Origin: JAWWOL01 sp033851545
Lineage (GTDB): Bacteria; Actinomycetota; Actinomycetes; JAWWOL01
Reading direction: 5' to 3'
DNA: 64,000 nucleotides
Assembly (NCBI GenBank): GCA_033851545.1
Contig: JAWWOO010000081.1
Location: 138,055 to 202,054, forward strand
A model generated the notes under the pieces. The model did no database searches and was not told where the DNA came from. It worked only from the letters and a program-made list of their open reading frames with translations. Below, piece after piece: positions 25,499-34,300 of the stretch. Both the position numbers and the translations under genes were made by a program. Positions within the stretch are counted from its first letter, which is position 1. The number at the start of each line of letters is the position of its first letter.

Positions 25499-25708
25499 GA
25501 TGTTCAGGCCAGGCGTGGACCCACCCGACAGGACGGGGCAGGTCATGCAGAGACGACGAGGTCTCCCCGGATCACCGCGCTGCCTGGCGCCGGAACCCCC
25601 GCAGGTCCGGGCGCGACCCGACCTCCCCAGTCACGTTTGGTCCGGCCCCGTGGGCTGATGACCGTCTCACCGCCTATGGCACGCGTGCCCATCGTGAGAG
25701 GAGATCCG

Positions 25709-26710
25709 ATGAAGAAGTTGATCAACGACCCGAACGACGTCGTGGCCGAGGCCCTGCTGGGAATCGAGGAGGCCCATCGCGACCTGCTGGTCGACCACCA
25801 CAACAAGATCATCTACCGGGGGGACGGCCCGCGGTCCGGCAAGGTCGGCATCATCTCCGGCGGTGGGTCGGGGCACGAGCCGATGCACGGCGGCTTCGTC
25901 GGGCTCGGCATGCTTGACGCCGCCTGCGCCGGCGAGATCTTCACCTCACCCGTACCGGATCAGATGCTGGCGGCCACCAAGCTGGTCGACGGCGGTGCCG
26001 GCGTGCTGCACGTGGTCAAGAACTACACCGGCGACGTGATGAACTTCGAGATGGCGGCCGAGCTGGCCGCCGCTGAGACCGGCGCGCGAGTCGTCTCGGT
26101 GGTCACCAACGACGATGTTGCTGTCCAGGACAGCACGTGGACAGCCGGCCGGCGCGGGGTCGGCGTCACGGTCCTGCTCGAGAAGATCGCGGGGGCTGCG
26201 GCCGAGCAGAACCGGACCCTCGACGAGGTCGCGGACATCGCCCGTACGGTCAATGCGAACGGCCGCAGCATGGGCGTGGCGCTCACCTCGTGCACGGTGC
26301 CGGCCGCGGGCAAGCCGACGTTCGAGATCGGCGAGCGGGAGATGGAGCTCGGCGTCGGGATCCATGGCGAGCCCGGCCGCCAGCGGTTGCCGATGGGGAC
26401 GGCGAAGGAGATCGCGGCCCTGTTGGTCGAACCGATCCTGGCCGACCTGCCGTTCTCCCGTGGCGACAACGTGCTCGCGTTCGTCAACGGTCTGGGCGGC
26501 ACGCCGATGATCGAGCTGTACGTGATGTACCACGAGGTGCACAAGATCCTCGCCGGCCACGGGGTGCAGATCGCCCGCTCGCTGGTCGGCCCGTACATCA
26601 CCTCCCTGGAGATGGCCGGCGCGTCGGTCACCCTGCTCAAGGTCGACGACGAGATGCTCTCGCTGTGGGACGCCCCGGTCAGGACGCCCGGACTGCGGTG
26701 GGGAATCTGA
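25709..26710 (+). CDS. dhaK: PTS-type dihydroxyacetone kinase, substrate-binding subunit DhaK (copy 1)
   Basis: 333 residues. DhaK holds the ketone substrate as a hemiaminal on a histidine while DhaL-bound ADP/ATP supplies the phosphate. Key residues align with the known enzyme: His56 in GGGSGHEP, Lys104 and Asp109 in KNYTGD, and His219 in IHGEPGR (the covalent histidine). GAGAGGAG lies before the ATG; the frame extension upstream to 25433 is leader. dhaL follows after 15 bp. Copy 2 at 42.6 kb is clearly paralogous. Dihydroxyacetone is the default substrate, but related kinases use other short ketoses. Confidence 0.95.
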   Translation: MKKLINDPNDVVAEALLGIEEAHRDLLVDHHNKIIYRGDGPRSGKVGIISGGGSGHEPMHGGFVGLGMLDAACAGEIFTSPVPDQMLAATKLVDGGAGVLHVVKNYTGDVMNFEMAAELAAAETGARVVSVVTNDDVAVQDSTWTAGRRGVGVTVLLEKIAGAAAEQNRTLDEVADIARTVNANGRSMGVALTSCTVPAAGKPTFEIGEREMELGVGIHGEPGRQRLPMGTAKEIAALLVEPILADLPFSRGDNVLAFVNGLGGTPMIELYVMYHEVHKILAGHGVQIARSLVGPYITSLEMAGASVTLLKVDDEMLSLWDAPVRTPGLRWGI

Positions 26711-26725
26711 CCCATGGAGGACGAC

Positions 26726-27349
26726 GTGACGACGGCGGCCCTGGTGGCCTGGGTGCGCTCCTTCGCTGACCTGGTCGCCGTCAACCGGGACTACCTGACC
26801 CAGCTGGACTCGGCCATCGGCGACGCCGACCACGGCTCCAACATGGATCGGGGCATGCGCGCCGCAGTCGCCGCTGTGGAGGAGGCCGCCCCGGCGACGG
26901 CTGGGGCGCTGTTCAAGAAGGTCGGGATGACCCTGGTGTCGACCGTCGGCGGTGCGAGCGGGCCGTTGTTCGGCACGTTCTTCCTGCGCATGGGTACGTC
27001 GTTCGGGGAGGCGGAGGTCGTGTCCCCGAAGGACTTCGCCGCCGCGCTGCACGCGGGTCTCGACGGGGTCGTCCAGCGGGGCAAGGCCGAGCCCGGGGAC
27101 AAGACGATGTACGACGCCCTCGCCCCCGCGGTCAGTGCGCTTGAGCAGGCGCTCGACGAGTCGCTGCCCCTGCCGGAGGCGCTGGCCAAGGCCCACGCGG
27201 CGGCTGCGGCCGGGCGTGACGCGACCATCCCGCTGCTCGCCCGCAAGGGCAGGGCGAGCTATCTGGGCGAACGCAGCGTGGGGCACCAGGACCCGGGTGC
27301 CACGACCGTGGCGCTCCTGCTCGAGGCAGCGGCGGGAACCGCGACCTGA
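26726..27349 (+). CDS. dhaL: Dihydroxyacetone kinase ADP-binding subunit DhaL (copy 1)
   Basis: About 207 residues. DhaL keeps ADP permanently bound; the ADP is rephosphorylated by DhaM and used on the DhaK substrate. The metal-binding aspartates are Asp28, Asp33 and Asp35 in QLDSAIGDADHG, and the nucleotide lid region has STVGGASGPLFGT, GDKTMYDA and GRASYLGERSVGHQDPGA. GTG 26726 has GGAGG 5 nt upstream; an ATG at 26714 in frame lacks a binding site. The gene lies between dhaK and dhaM of the same operon. Confidence 0.95.
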   Translation: MTTAALVAWVRSFADLVAVNRDYLTQLDSAIGDADHGSNMDRGMRAAVAAVEEAAPATAGALFKKVGMTLVSTVGGASGPLFGTFFLRMGTSFGEAEVVSPKDFAAALHAGLDGVVQRGKAEPGDKTMYDALAPAVSALEQALDESLPLPEALAKAHAAAAAGRDATIPLLARKGRASYLGERSVGHQDPGATTVALLLEAAAGTAT

Positions 27350-27375
27350 CCGGGCGGATACGAACGGAGCAGGAC

Positions 27376-29856
27376 ATGGCCGAGCCGCAGGGGGACCGGG
27401 CGGGCTCGGGCGGCCGCGCCTCGGTGGGTCTGGTGGTGGTCTCGCACAGCCGCGCCCTCGCGTCCGCTGCGGTGGCCCTTGCCGCGGAGATGCTCCACGG
27501 CCGGGAGGTCAGGATCGAGGTTGCCGCGGGCCTGGACGACCGGACGTTCGGGACGGATGCCGTCCAGATCCGGGAGGCCATCGAACGGGTGGACGGTCCC
27601 GGCGGGGTGGTCGTGCTGATGGACCTCGGCAGCGCGGTCCTCAGCGCCGAGCTCGCACTCGACCTGCTGGACGACCCGACGGCCAGGGACCGGGTGATCC
27701 TGTCGCCGGCGCCGATCGTCGAAGGGCTGGTCGTGGCGTCGGTGGCCGCAGCCGGCGGTGCCGGCAGGGCAGAGGTCGCAGCCGAGGCCCGGAACTCCTT
27801 GATGGGCAAGGCCGCCCATCTCGGCGGCCCGGATCACCTGACGGTGCCGGAGGCCGAAAGCCCAGCGCAGGACGAGGTAGTCGCCGTCTTCACCATCGGC
27901 AACCGGCACGGCCTGCATGCGCGGCCGGCGGCGAGGCTGGTCGCGGAGGTCCGCGGCCTCGACGCGACCGTCCGGCTCAGCAACCTGACGACAGGGGCGG
28001 GTCCCGTACCGGCAGGGAGCCTCAGCCGCGTCGCCACCCTCGGCGCACTGCGCGGCCACGACGTCGAGGTGCGTGCCTCTGGTCGGCAGGCGCAGGATGC
28101 CGTCGAGCACCTGCTGGCGCTGGCTGCCCGGGACTTCGACGAGGTCGGTGACGGGGTCGCCGCAACCCCGGTCCAGCCTTCGAGGCCCGGCCCGCTGCCC
28201 GGGTCGCCCGGGATCGGCATCGGTCCGGCCCGTCACCTCACCGCGGAGCCGGTGGAACCGGCCGACGACGCGCCGATAGCCGAGCCGGCGGCGGAGTGGC
28301 GGCGCATCGTCGGCTCCGTCGCCGAGGTCCGGCGTGAGATCGAGCACGTACGCGTCCTCACCGCCCGCGAGGCCGGGGCCGGCGCGGCCGGCATCTTCGA
28401 CGCGCACCTGTCCTTGCTCTCCGACGCGGAGCTGCTCGGCGACGTCAAGCGCCGGATCAGCGCCGGCGAGGGCGCGACGGGGGCGTGGGTGGCGTCGCTG
28501 GCCGCGGTCGAGCAGGAGTGGGCCGCCTTGCCGGACCCCTACCTGCGGGAGCGGGCGCAGGATGTGCGTGCCGTACGTGACCAGGTCGTACGCGTGCTGA
28601 CCGGCAGCACCGTGCGGCGGCCGGCGGGCGACGGAGTGCTCGTGGCCGCCGACCTCACGCCGGCGGAGGCGGCTGAGCTCGACCCAGAGCGGGTGAGCGG
28701 CGTCGTCCTGACGCAGGGCAGTGCCAGCTCGCACGCCGCGATCCTGGCGCGGGCGCGCAACATCCCGCTGGTGGTCGCCGCAGGCGGCCAGGTCCTGGCC
28801 GTCCCCGAGGGGACGATGCTGGTGCTCGACGGGGGCACCGGCGAACTGCAGGTCGACCCACCGGCCGAGGTGCTGGCCGCATTCCGTGTGCGCGGAGCCG
28901 AGATGGCCGAGCGGCGGGCCCGCGAGCTGGCACTTGCCGGCCAGCCGGCGGTGTCCATGGACGGGACCTCGTTTGCCGTGTCGGCCAACCTCGGCTCGGT
29001 GGCCGACGCGTGGGCGGCGGTGGCCGCGGGTGCGGAGGGGGCCGGCCTGGTCCGCACCGAGTTCCTCTTCCTGGGCAGGAGCTCCGCGCCCGACCTGGCC
29101 GAGCAGCAGGCGGAGTACGACGCCATCGGGGCGGCGATGGACGGCCGGCGGGTGACTCTGCGCACGCTGGACGTCGGCGGGGACAAGCCGCTGACCTACC
29201 TCCCGATGCCCGCGGAGGCCAACCCGTTCCTCGGCGTCCGTGGTCTACGGCTGAGCCTCGCGACACCGGACCTGCTGCGCGACCAGCTGACTGCCATCTG
29301 CCGCTCGGCGCGGCGATGGCCGACGAGTGTCATGTTCCCGATGGTCACCTCGCTCGACGAGCTGCTCGAGGCGCGGCGGGTGCTGACGGAGGCGGCCGGG
29401 CCGGACGGGGTCCCGTACGACCTGCGGGTCGGCATCATGGTCGAGGTCCCCGCGGCGGCGCTCAAGATCGAGTCGTTCCTGCCCCACGTCGACTTCGTCA
29501 GCATCGGCACCAACGACCTCACGCAGTACGCCGTCGCGGCCGAGCGGGGCAACCCGTCGGTGGCCGCCCTCTCCGACGCCCTCGATCCCGCGGTCCTGCA
29601 GCTGGTGGCTGGTGTCTGCAGCGCTGCGCTGGGCCGGGCGAGTGTGTCTGTCTGCGGTGAGGCGGCCGCCGACGAGCTGGCTATCCCCTTGCTGGTGGGG
29701 CTCGGGGTACGCGAGCTGAGCGTGACGCCGGCGGCGGTGCCCCGGGTCAAGGCGCGGCTGCGGGCCCTCGACGTCGAACAGTGCCGCGCCGCAGCGGAGG
29801 AGGCCCTCTCGCTGCCCGGTCCGGACGAGGTCCGCAAGCTGGCGATGTCCCTGTAG
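27376..29856 (+). CDS. dhaM: DhaM phosphotransferase fused to HPr and full-length Enzyme I
   Basis: 826 residues in three parts. The DhaM (EIIA-Man-like) domain is at about 15-145, with active His24 in VVSHSRALA. The HPr domain is at about 168-255, with active His181 in GLHARPAARL. Enzyme I is at about 275-826, with phospho-His453 in GSASSHAAILARA, the PEP-binding region FVSIGTNDLTQY and Cys760 in VCGEAAADE. The protein should carry phosphate from PEP through EI, HPr and DhaM to DhaL-bound ADP without outside help. The E. coli DhaM has a shortened EI; here the C-terminal PEP domain is complete. It ends the dhaKLM operon. Confidence 0.93.
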   Translation: MAEPQGDRAGSGGRASVGLVVVSHSRALASAAVALAAEMLHGREVRIEVAAGLDDRTFGTDAVQIREAIERVDGPGGVVVLMDLGSAVLSAELALDLLDDPTARDRVILSPAPIVEGLVVASVAAAGGAGRAEVAAEARNSLMGKAAHLGGPDHLTVPEAESPAQDEVVAVFTIGNRHGLHARPAARLVAEVRGLDATVRLSNLTTGAGPVPAGSLSRVATLGALRGHDVEVRASGRQAQDAVEHLLALAARDFDEVGDGVAATPVQPSRPGPLPGSPGIGIGPARHLTAEPVEPADDAPIAEPAAEWRRIVGSVAEVRREIEHVRVLTAREAGAGAAGIFDAHLSLLSDAELLGDVKRRISAGEGATGAWVASLAAVEQEWAALPDPYLRERAQDVRAVRDQVVRVLTGSTVRRPAGDGVLVAADLTPAEAAELDPERVSGVVLTQGSASSHAAILARARNIPLVVAAGGQVLAVPEGTMLVLDGGTGELQVDPPAEVLAAFRVRGAEMAERRARELALAGQPAVSMDGTSFAVSANLGSVADAWAAVAAGAEGAGLVRTEFLFLGRSSAPDLAEQQAEYDAIGAAMDGRRVTLRTLDVGGDKPLTYLPMPAEANPFLGVRGLRLSLATPDLLRDQLTAICRSARRWPTSVMFPMVTSLDELLEARRVLTEAAGPDGVPYDLRVGIMVEVPAAALKIESFLPHVDFVSIGTNDLTQYAVAAERGNPSVAALSDALDPAVLQLVAGVCSAALGRASVSVCGEAAADELAIPLLVGLGVRELSVTPAAVPRVKARLRALDVEQCRAAAEEALSLPGPDEVRKLAMSL

Positions 29857-29910
29857 CGAATCAGGCGCTGTCGTCGGTTGACGCGCGCGGATCGAGACGA
29901 TCAAGAACGT

Positions 29911-30110
29911 TCACCCACGGTCCTGGACCAGCTCTCGGATGCCGTACTCACCGCGGAGCATCTTGGTGACGTTGCCGATCACCTCATCGGCCACTCCTGA
30001 GCTGATCCCCCTCGATGTGAGCGCGAAGAAGGTCCTCGATGACGCCGTTCGCGAAGGGAACGACAGCAACCGCAGTGAGGTCCCAGCGCCGCTGATGATC
30101 GTGGGTTTGT
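29911..30110 (-). pseudogene. Possible frameshifted gene fragment, family not recognised
   Basis: On the minus strand the sequence reads VPFANGVIEDLLRAHIEG and then, after a one-base shift at a run of five G near 30012, SGVADEVIGNVTKMLRGEYG and on to a stop at 29911-29913. High GC at codon third positions supports former coding. I do not recognise the family. A 40-codon TTG-started frame on the plus strand (29878-30000) is an alternative. It lies between the dhaM1 end and the MFS gene and may be a decayed insertion. Confidence 0.3.
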
Positions 30111-30119
30111 CGCTGCATC

Positions 30120-31403
30120 ATGGGTTGCATGAGCCGGGATGCGACGCTGCTGCTCTGTGGGCAGGGTCTGCGGGCGGCGGGGTACGGGTTCACCACGGTG
30201 GTGCTCGGGGCGCTGCTCGCGGACCGTGGTTACAGCACCCTGCGCGTCGGGACGGTGCTTACCGCGGTGATCGCAGGGACGGCGATGGCCAGTCTTGCGG
30301 TCGGGGCCCTGGCGGATCGGCTGGGCCGCCGCCGCTGCTACACCGGGTTGTTCCTGGCCATCGCGGCCGCAGGTGTGATCGCCGCCGCCGATGGACCGTT
30401 CTGGTTGCTGCTCGTCCTGGCGCTGACCGGGACGTTGTCAACCGACGCCGTGGACAACGGTCCGGGCAGCACGCTGGAGCAGGTGATGCTGGCGGCGGAG
30501 GATGCAGGCACGGCCCGGGTGTACGGGCGATACAACGCCGTCGGGGCCGGCGCGGCCGCCCTGGGAGCATTGGCCGCTGCGCTGCCTGCGTTGGGCGAGC
30601 GCAGTTCGACGGTCCCGGCATGGTCGCTCGGCGTGCTGACGCCGGTCGGCCTGGCCGGGGCGCTGCTCGCGGCCTGGCTGTCGCCAGCGGTCGAGGCCCC
30701 GGTCCATGGCGGACCGGCCAGCCTCGAGGCAGAGGGGTACCTGCCGTCAGGGCTGGCGGAGTCGAGGCCGCTGGTGCGCCGGCTCTCCGGGCTGTTCGCG
30801 CTGGACACTGCTGGCAGCGCACTGATCACGACCGGATTCCTCTCGTATTTCTTCGCCCAGCGTTACGGCGTCTCCCTCGCGGCACTGGGCTGGTTGTTCT
30901 TCACCGTGTCGCTCGTTCAGGCCGCGGCGGTGATGCTTGCGCCGAGGCTCACGGCCAGGTTCGGTCTGGTCGCAACCATGGTGGGGACGCATCTCCCGAG
31001 CAACCTGCTGCTCGCCGCGGTCGCGTTCGCGCCGAGCTTCGATGTGGCGGCAGGCCTTTTGGTCGTGCGGACCTCCCTGTCCCGGATGGACGTGCCGACC
31101 CGGCAAGCCTTCGTCATGGCCGTGGTCACCCCCCGGGAGCGGACGGCGGCGGCGGCGGCGACCAACGCCGCCCGCTACACCGTCCGGCCGGTGGGACCGC
31201 TCGTGGCCGGCGTGCTGCAGCAGGTCAGCCTGGCCGCCCCGCTGGTCGTGGCCGGCGTCATCAAGGGCGGTTATGACCTGGCGCTGTGGCGTTGTGCCCG
31301 TCAACTGCCGCTGCATCGGCCCGGTACGGCCTGCGGGCCCGGCCCGTTCTCCCTCGCCGATCTTGGACATCCTGCCCGTCCGGGAGGGTTGGGACGGTCA
31401 TGA
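30120..31403 (+). CDS. MFS transporter
   Basis: 427 residues with about twelve hydrophobic segments. The loop between helices 2 and 3 shows GALADRLGRRRCYTG, the classic MFS signature (GxLaDrxGrr). A second, weaker ARLTARFG loop follows in the second half. PTRQAFVMAVVTPRERTAAAA resembles a group of actinobacterial MFS exporters. The start is ATG 30120 or 30129, with no clear ribosome binding site. The last 50 residues are hydrophilic and overlap a long inverted repeat. The substrate is unknown. Confidence 0.85.
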   Translation: MGCMSRDATLLLCGQGLRAAGYGFTTVVLGALLADRGYSTLRVGTVLTAVIAGTAMASLAVGALADRLGRRRCYTGLFLAIAAAGVIAAADGPFWLLLVLALTGTLSTDAVDNGPGSTLEQVMLAAEDAGTARVYGRYNAVGAGAAALGALAAALPALGERSSTVPAWSLGVLTPVGLAGALLAAWLSPAVEAPVHGGPASLEAEGYLPSGLAESRPLVRRLSGLFALDTAGSALITTGFLSYFFAQRYGVSLAALGWLFFTVSLVQAAAVMLAPRLTARFGLVATMVGTHLPSNLLLAAVAFAPSFDVAAGLLVVRTSLSRMDVPTRQAFVMAVVTPRERTAAAAATNAARYTVRPVGPLVAGVLQQVSLAAPLVVAGVIKGGYDLALWRCARQLPLHRPGTACGPGPFSLADLGHPARPGGLGRS

Positions 31404-31420
31404 TCTCCAAGATCGGCGAG
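31353..31420 (+). terminator. Long inverted repeat at the end of the MFS gene
   Basis: CTCGCCGATCTTGGA (31353-31367) is perfectly complementary to TCCAAGATCGGCGAG (31406-31420), 15 bp. An inner CCGTCC/GGACGG pair lies within the 38-nt spacer. The MFS stop (31401-31403) lies inside the structure. It could terminate the MFS transcript before the kinase gene; there is no T-run. A role as a DNA-level binding site is also possible. Confidence 0.5.
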
Positions 31421-31509
31421 CGCACTGTGGACAACTTCGGCAGGCCGTCCCCGCATTGTGGTTGCCTGAGCCGGTCGCAGCAGCGGACCGGTTCATGGAG
31501 GTGGCGGGG

Positions 31510-33273
31510 ATGGCACAGGGGATGGGTCCGGGGGAGCCGTCGCCCCCGGTGGTCGCCGGCTTCCGGGTCGAGAGCCTGGTCGGATTCGGTGGCTGCGGGG
31601 AGGTGTGGCGTGCCCGCGACGTCCTGACCGGCCGACTGGTTGCGCTCAAGCGGCTGCGTCATGACGGTCCGCCGGCCGAGCGTGACCGGCTCCGCCGCGA
31701 GGCGGCGGTGCTCGCCGGGTTGTCCTCGCCGCACATCGTTCGGTTGCTCACCGTGGTGACCTCGGCGCAGGGGCTGATCCTGGTGCTGGAGTTCCAGGGT
31801 GGCGGCAGCCTGGCGTCACTGCTGCGCGTACGGCCGCGCCTCTCGCCCGGCGAGGTCGTCACGATCGCGGCACCGGTGGCCGCAGCCCTGGCCGAGGTGC
31901 ACGAGACCGGCCTGGTTCACGGTGACATCAGTCCGGCCAACCTGCTGTTCGCGACCGACGGGCGCCCGGTCATGTCGGACCTGGGTGTCGCGCGGCTCGC
32001 CGGTCGGGCGGGGGCCGAGGCGGTCACGGCTGGTTACACCGACCCGGCGGTGCTGCACGGGGCGCCGCTCACCAGGGCCGCCGATGTGTACGCGCTGGCG
32101 GCCGTGTGCTTCGAGGCGCTCGGTGGCCGGCCACCGTTCCCGGGCGAGGACGCCGCAAGCGTGCTGAAGGCCGTAGCGGCCGGGCGACCGACCCTGGGCG
32201 AGTTGGCTCCTGACCTGCCGGCTGCACTGGCCGACGCGGTCGAGTGGGGGCTGTCGGCCGATGTCGAGCGGCGCCCGGACGCCGCCGCGTTCGGTGCCCG
32301 GCTGCTCGAGTCCTGTGCTCCAGTTCCCGTGCGGCTCGCCGGTGCGAGTGTGCCCACGAGCGCACCGCCGACGGCCGCAGTCCGACGGCTTCCCGAGCCG
32401 CCGACCCCCGTCGAGCCGGTGTCCAGCCGGGCGGAACGGCTGGCAGCGACGCTCGGCAGGGTCCGGCTGACGCCGCGGCGGCTGGCAGCCGCCACAGCCG
32501 CGCCGGTCGCCCTCGCCGGCGCCATCTGGGGCGGGGTGGCCTGGGCCAGGTCCAGCTCCCCGGTCGGGCCGGGCGCGGTCGCCTGGGGGCCAACCGGTGC
32601 GTCGCCCGCGTCACAGTTGGGCGCCGTGAGCACGGCCGCGACGGCTCCGTTCGGGCCTCCGGTCGTTCCGCGGGGCCCGGCGGCTCGGGCCACGCGGGGG
32701 TCGGCCACGTCGGTGCCCCGGCCGTCCGCCGGCACGCCCAAACCGCTTGCGGTGACGAGGAACTTGACCATCCCCGCACCGCGGACCGCGGTCGGGGCGG
32801 CTTCGCCGGCGCGTCCCCCGGCGCCCGCGGCCCCCCCCCACCGCACCGCTGCACCCACCGCGATATCTCTGTCCGAGGTGACCACCGAGGCCATGTTGGG
32901 GGTGATCGGCCGGCTGGACGACCGGCGCGACGGCGCCTTCGCCGCGGGCGACCGGGCCCTGCTCGACCAGGTCTACGCGCCGGCCTCGGCGCCCCTGGCA
33001 GCAGACCGCGCGCGGCTCACCGCCATGCTGGCTGCGGGCGATCACGCGCAAGGTCTTGCCCTGACCGTCCGTACTCTCGAGCTGGTGGGCGTGAGCCCCA
33101 AAGCCGTCCAGCTCCGGGTCGCCGATGAGCTCGGCCCGTACGCGTTGGTCGACGCCGCCGGGACCACTGTTCGGCAGCTGCCGGCGCGGCCGCTCACCAC
33201 CTGGGCGATGACGCTCGTTCGGGTGGCTGCTGGTGAGGACGGCTGGCGGATCGTAGCGATTGCGCGAGCGTGA
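31510..33273 (+). CDS. Membrane-bound Ser/Thr protein kinase, PknB-like, atypical catalytic loop
   Basis: About 587 residues. The kinase domain (about 15-270) has the glycine loop VGFGGCGEVWRARD, lysine in VALKRLRH, catalytic loop HGDISPANLLF and DLG in place of DFG (SDLGVARL). The loop has the catalytic Asp and Asn but Ser where Lys is usual (HRDxKxxN). A Pro-rich stretch, one membrane helix (about 325-347), a long Ala/Pro/Thr-rich linker and an external domain (about 455-587) of unknown fold follow. ATG 31510 has GGAGGTGG 6-12 nt upstream. Other genes nearby give no hint of the signal. Confidence 0.85.
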   Translation: MAQGMGPGEPSPPVVAGFRVESLVGFGGCGEVWRARDVLTGRLVALKRLRHDGPPAERDRLRREAAVLAGLSSPHIVRLLTVVTSAQGLILVLEFQGGGSLASLLRVRPRLSPGEVVTIAAPVAAALAEVHETGLVHGDISPANLLFATDGRPVMSDLGVARLAGRAGAEAVTAGYTDPAVLHGAPLTRAADVYALAAVCFEALGGRPPFPGEDAASVLKAVAAGRPTLGELAPDLPAALADAVEWGLSADVERRPDAAAFGARLLESCAPVPVRLAGASVPTSAPPTAAVRRLPEPPTPVEPVSSRAERLAATLGRVRLTPRRLAAATAAPVALAGAIWGGVAWARSSSPVGPGAVAWGPTGASPASQLGAVSTAATAPFGPPVVPRGPAARATRGSATSVPRPSAGTPKPLAVTRNLTIPAPRTAVGAASPARPPAPAAPPHRTAAPTAISLSEVTTEAMLGVIGRLDDRRDGAFAAGDRALLDQVYAPASAPLAADRARLTAMLAAGDHAQGLALTVRTLELVGVSPKAVQLRVADELGPYALVDAAGTTVRQLPARPLTTWAMTLVRVAAGEDGWRIVAIARA

Positions 33274-33289
33274 CCTGGTCGGCGGCCGC

Positions 33290-34228
33290 TCAGCCGGGGT
33301 GCAGCGCGGAGTCCACCGCCTGGTCGACCGTACGGTGCTGGAAGGCATAGCCGGCGTCGAGCAGGACGCGCGGCAGCACCCGCTGGCTGGCCACGGCCTC
33401 GTCGGCGAACTCGCCGATGGCCAGCCGCAGTGCCACCTTGGGCACCGGCAGCACGGCCGGCCGGTGGACGGCCTTGCCGAGAGCGCGGGTCAGCACCGCG
33501 TTGCGGACCGGTTCGGGGCCGGTGAGGTTGACGGCACCGCGAAGGTCCTTGGCCTCGGCCTCGGCCAGCAGGAACCGGATGGTGCCGACCTCGTCGGCCA
33601 GCGAGATCCACGACTGCCATTGCCTGCCGCCGGCCAGCCTGCCTCCAGCGCCGAGCTTGAAGAGGGTCAGCAGCGGCAGCTTGAGGCCGCCCGGCAGCGC
33701 CACCCCCGAGCCGAGCAGGCCGCCGGTGCCGGTCAGCACCAACCCCGTTCGCAGGTGCAGAACGCGGACGCCGGCCTGCTCCGCGGGTTGGGTCGCACCC
33801 TCCCAGGACCGGACCACCGAAGGGAAGTAGCCACTGCCGGCCGGCTTCGTCTCGTCGACGGCGACGTCGCCGGTGTCGCCGTACCATCCGATCGCGGAGG
33901 CCGACAGCAGCAACCGCGGTCGTGGCTCGGCGGCAACCAGCGCCAGGGCGAGTGTCGTGGTCGCCTCGACGCGGCTGTCGAGGATCAGCTGTTTCTGTGT
34001 CGGAGACCAGCGGCGAGCCGCGACGGGTGCTCCGGAGAGGTTGATGACTGCGTCGACGTCCCGCAGTGCCGCGGGGTCGAGCGTGCCGTGGGCCGGGTCC
34101 CAGGTGACCTCGTCCGGTGCCGAGGCCCGACCGCGGACCAGCCGCACGACGTCGTGACCGTCGCCGAGCAAGCCGGGTACGAGGGCGGAGCCGAGCAGGC
34201 CGGAGGCACCGGACACGGCGATGCGCAT
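33290..34228 (-). CDS. TIGR01777-family NAD(P)-dependent epimerase/sugar-nucleotide-like protein
   Basis: 312 residues of the short-chain dehydrogenase/epimerase superfamily. The Rossmann loop is MRIAVSGASGLLGSALVP at the start. AVINLSGAPVAARRW and the following RV segment, SASAIGWYGDTG and WEGATQPAEQAGVRV are signatures of the TIGR01777 group (SulA/YfcH-like), for which no reaction is firmly known. The start is ATG 34228, right before the Rossmann loop; ATG 34237 (MGSMRI) is equally possible. It lies downstream of sucB but is separated from it by a strong hairpin. Confidence 0.88.
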   Translation of the reverse strand: MRIAVSGASGLLGSALVPGLLGDGHDVVRLVRGRASAPDEVTWDPAHGTLDPAALRDVDAVINLSGAPVAARRWSPTQKQLILDSRVEATTTLALALVAAEPRPRLLLSASAIGWYGDTGDVAVDETKPAGSGYFPSVVRSWEGATQPAEQAGVRVLHLRTGLVLTGTGGLLGSGVALPGGLKLPLLTLFKLGAGGRLAGGRQWQSWISLADEVGTIRFLLAEAEAKDLRGAVNLTGPEPVRNAVLTRALGKAVHRPAVLPVPKVALRLAIGEFADEAVASQRVLPRVLLDAGYAFQHRTVDQAVDSALHPG

Positions 34229-34250
34229 GGAACCCATCCTGCCTTGACGC

Positions 34251-34285
34251 GTCCGGCCCGGCACGTCGGACGTGCCGGGCCGGAC
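34251..34285 (-). terminator. Terminator hairpin after the E2 gene
   Basis: A near-perfect 35-bp palindrome: GTCCGGCCCGGCACGTC (34251-34267), one base, then GACGTGCCGGGCCGGAC (34269-34285). As RNA it folds to a stem of about 15 bp with a 5-nt loop. It sits 16 bp after the E2 stop on the minus strand and before the TIGR01777 gene start, so it probably ends the E2 transcript. There is no T-run. Confidence 0.75.
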
Positions 34286-34300
34286 GAGCAGCTGCGGTGG

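Larger units (their letters stand above)
25392..25708. other. 317-bp divergent regulatory region of peptidase E and the first Dha operon
   Basis: There is no gene. It holds a putative promoter (25443-25472), a 17-bp palindrome (25482-25498) and then about 200 bp of apparent leader before the dhaK ribosome binding site (GAGAGGAG). An open frame runs through the leader in phase with dhaK, but its residues are not DhaK-like. Confidence 0.6.
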
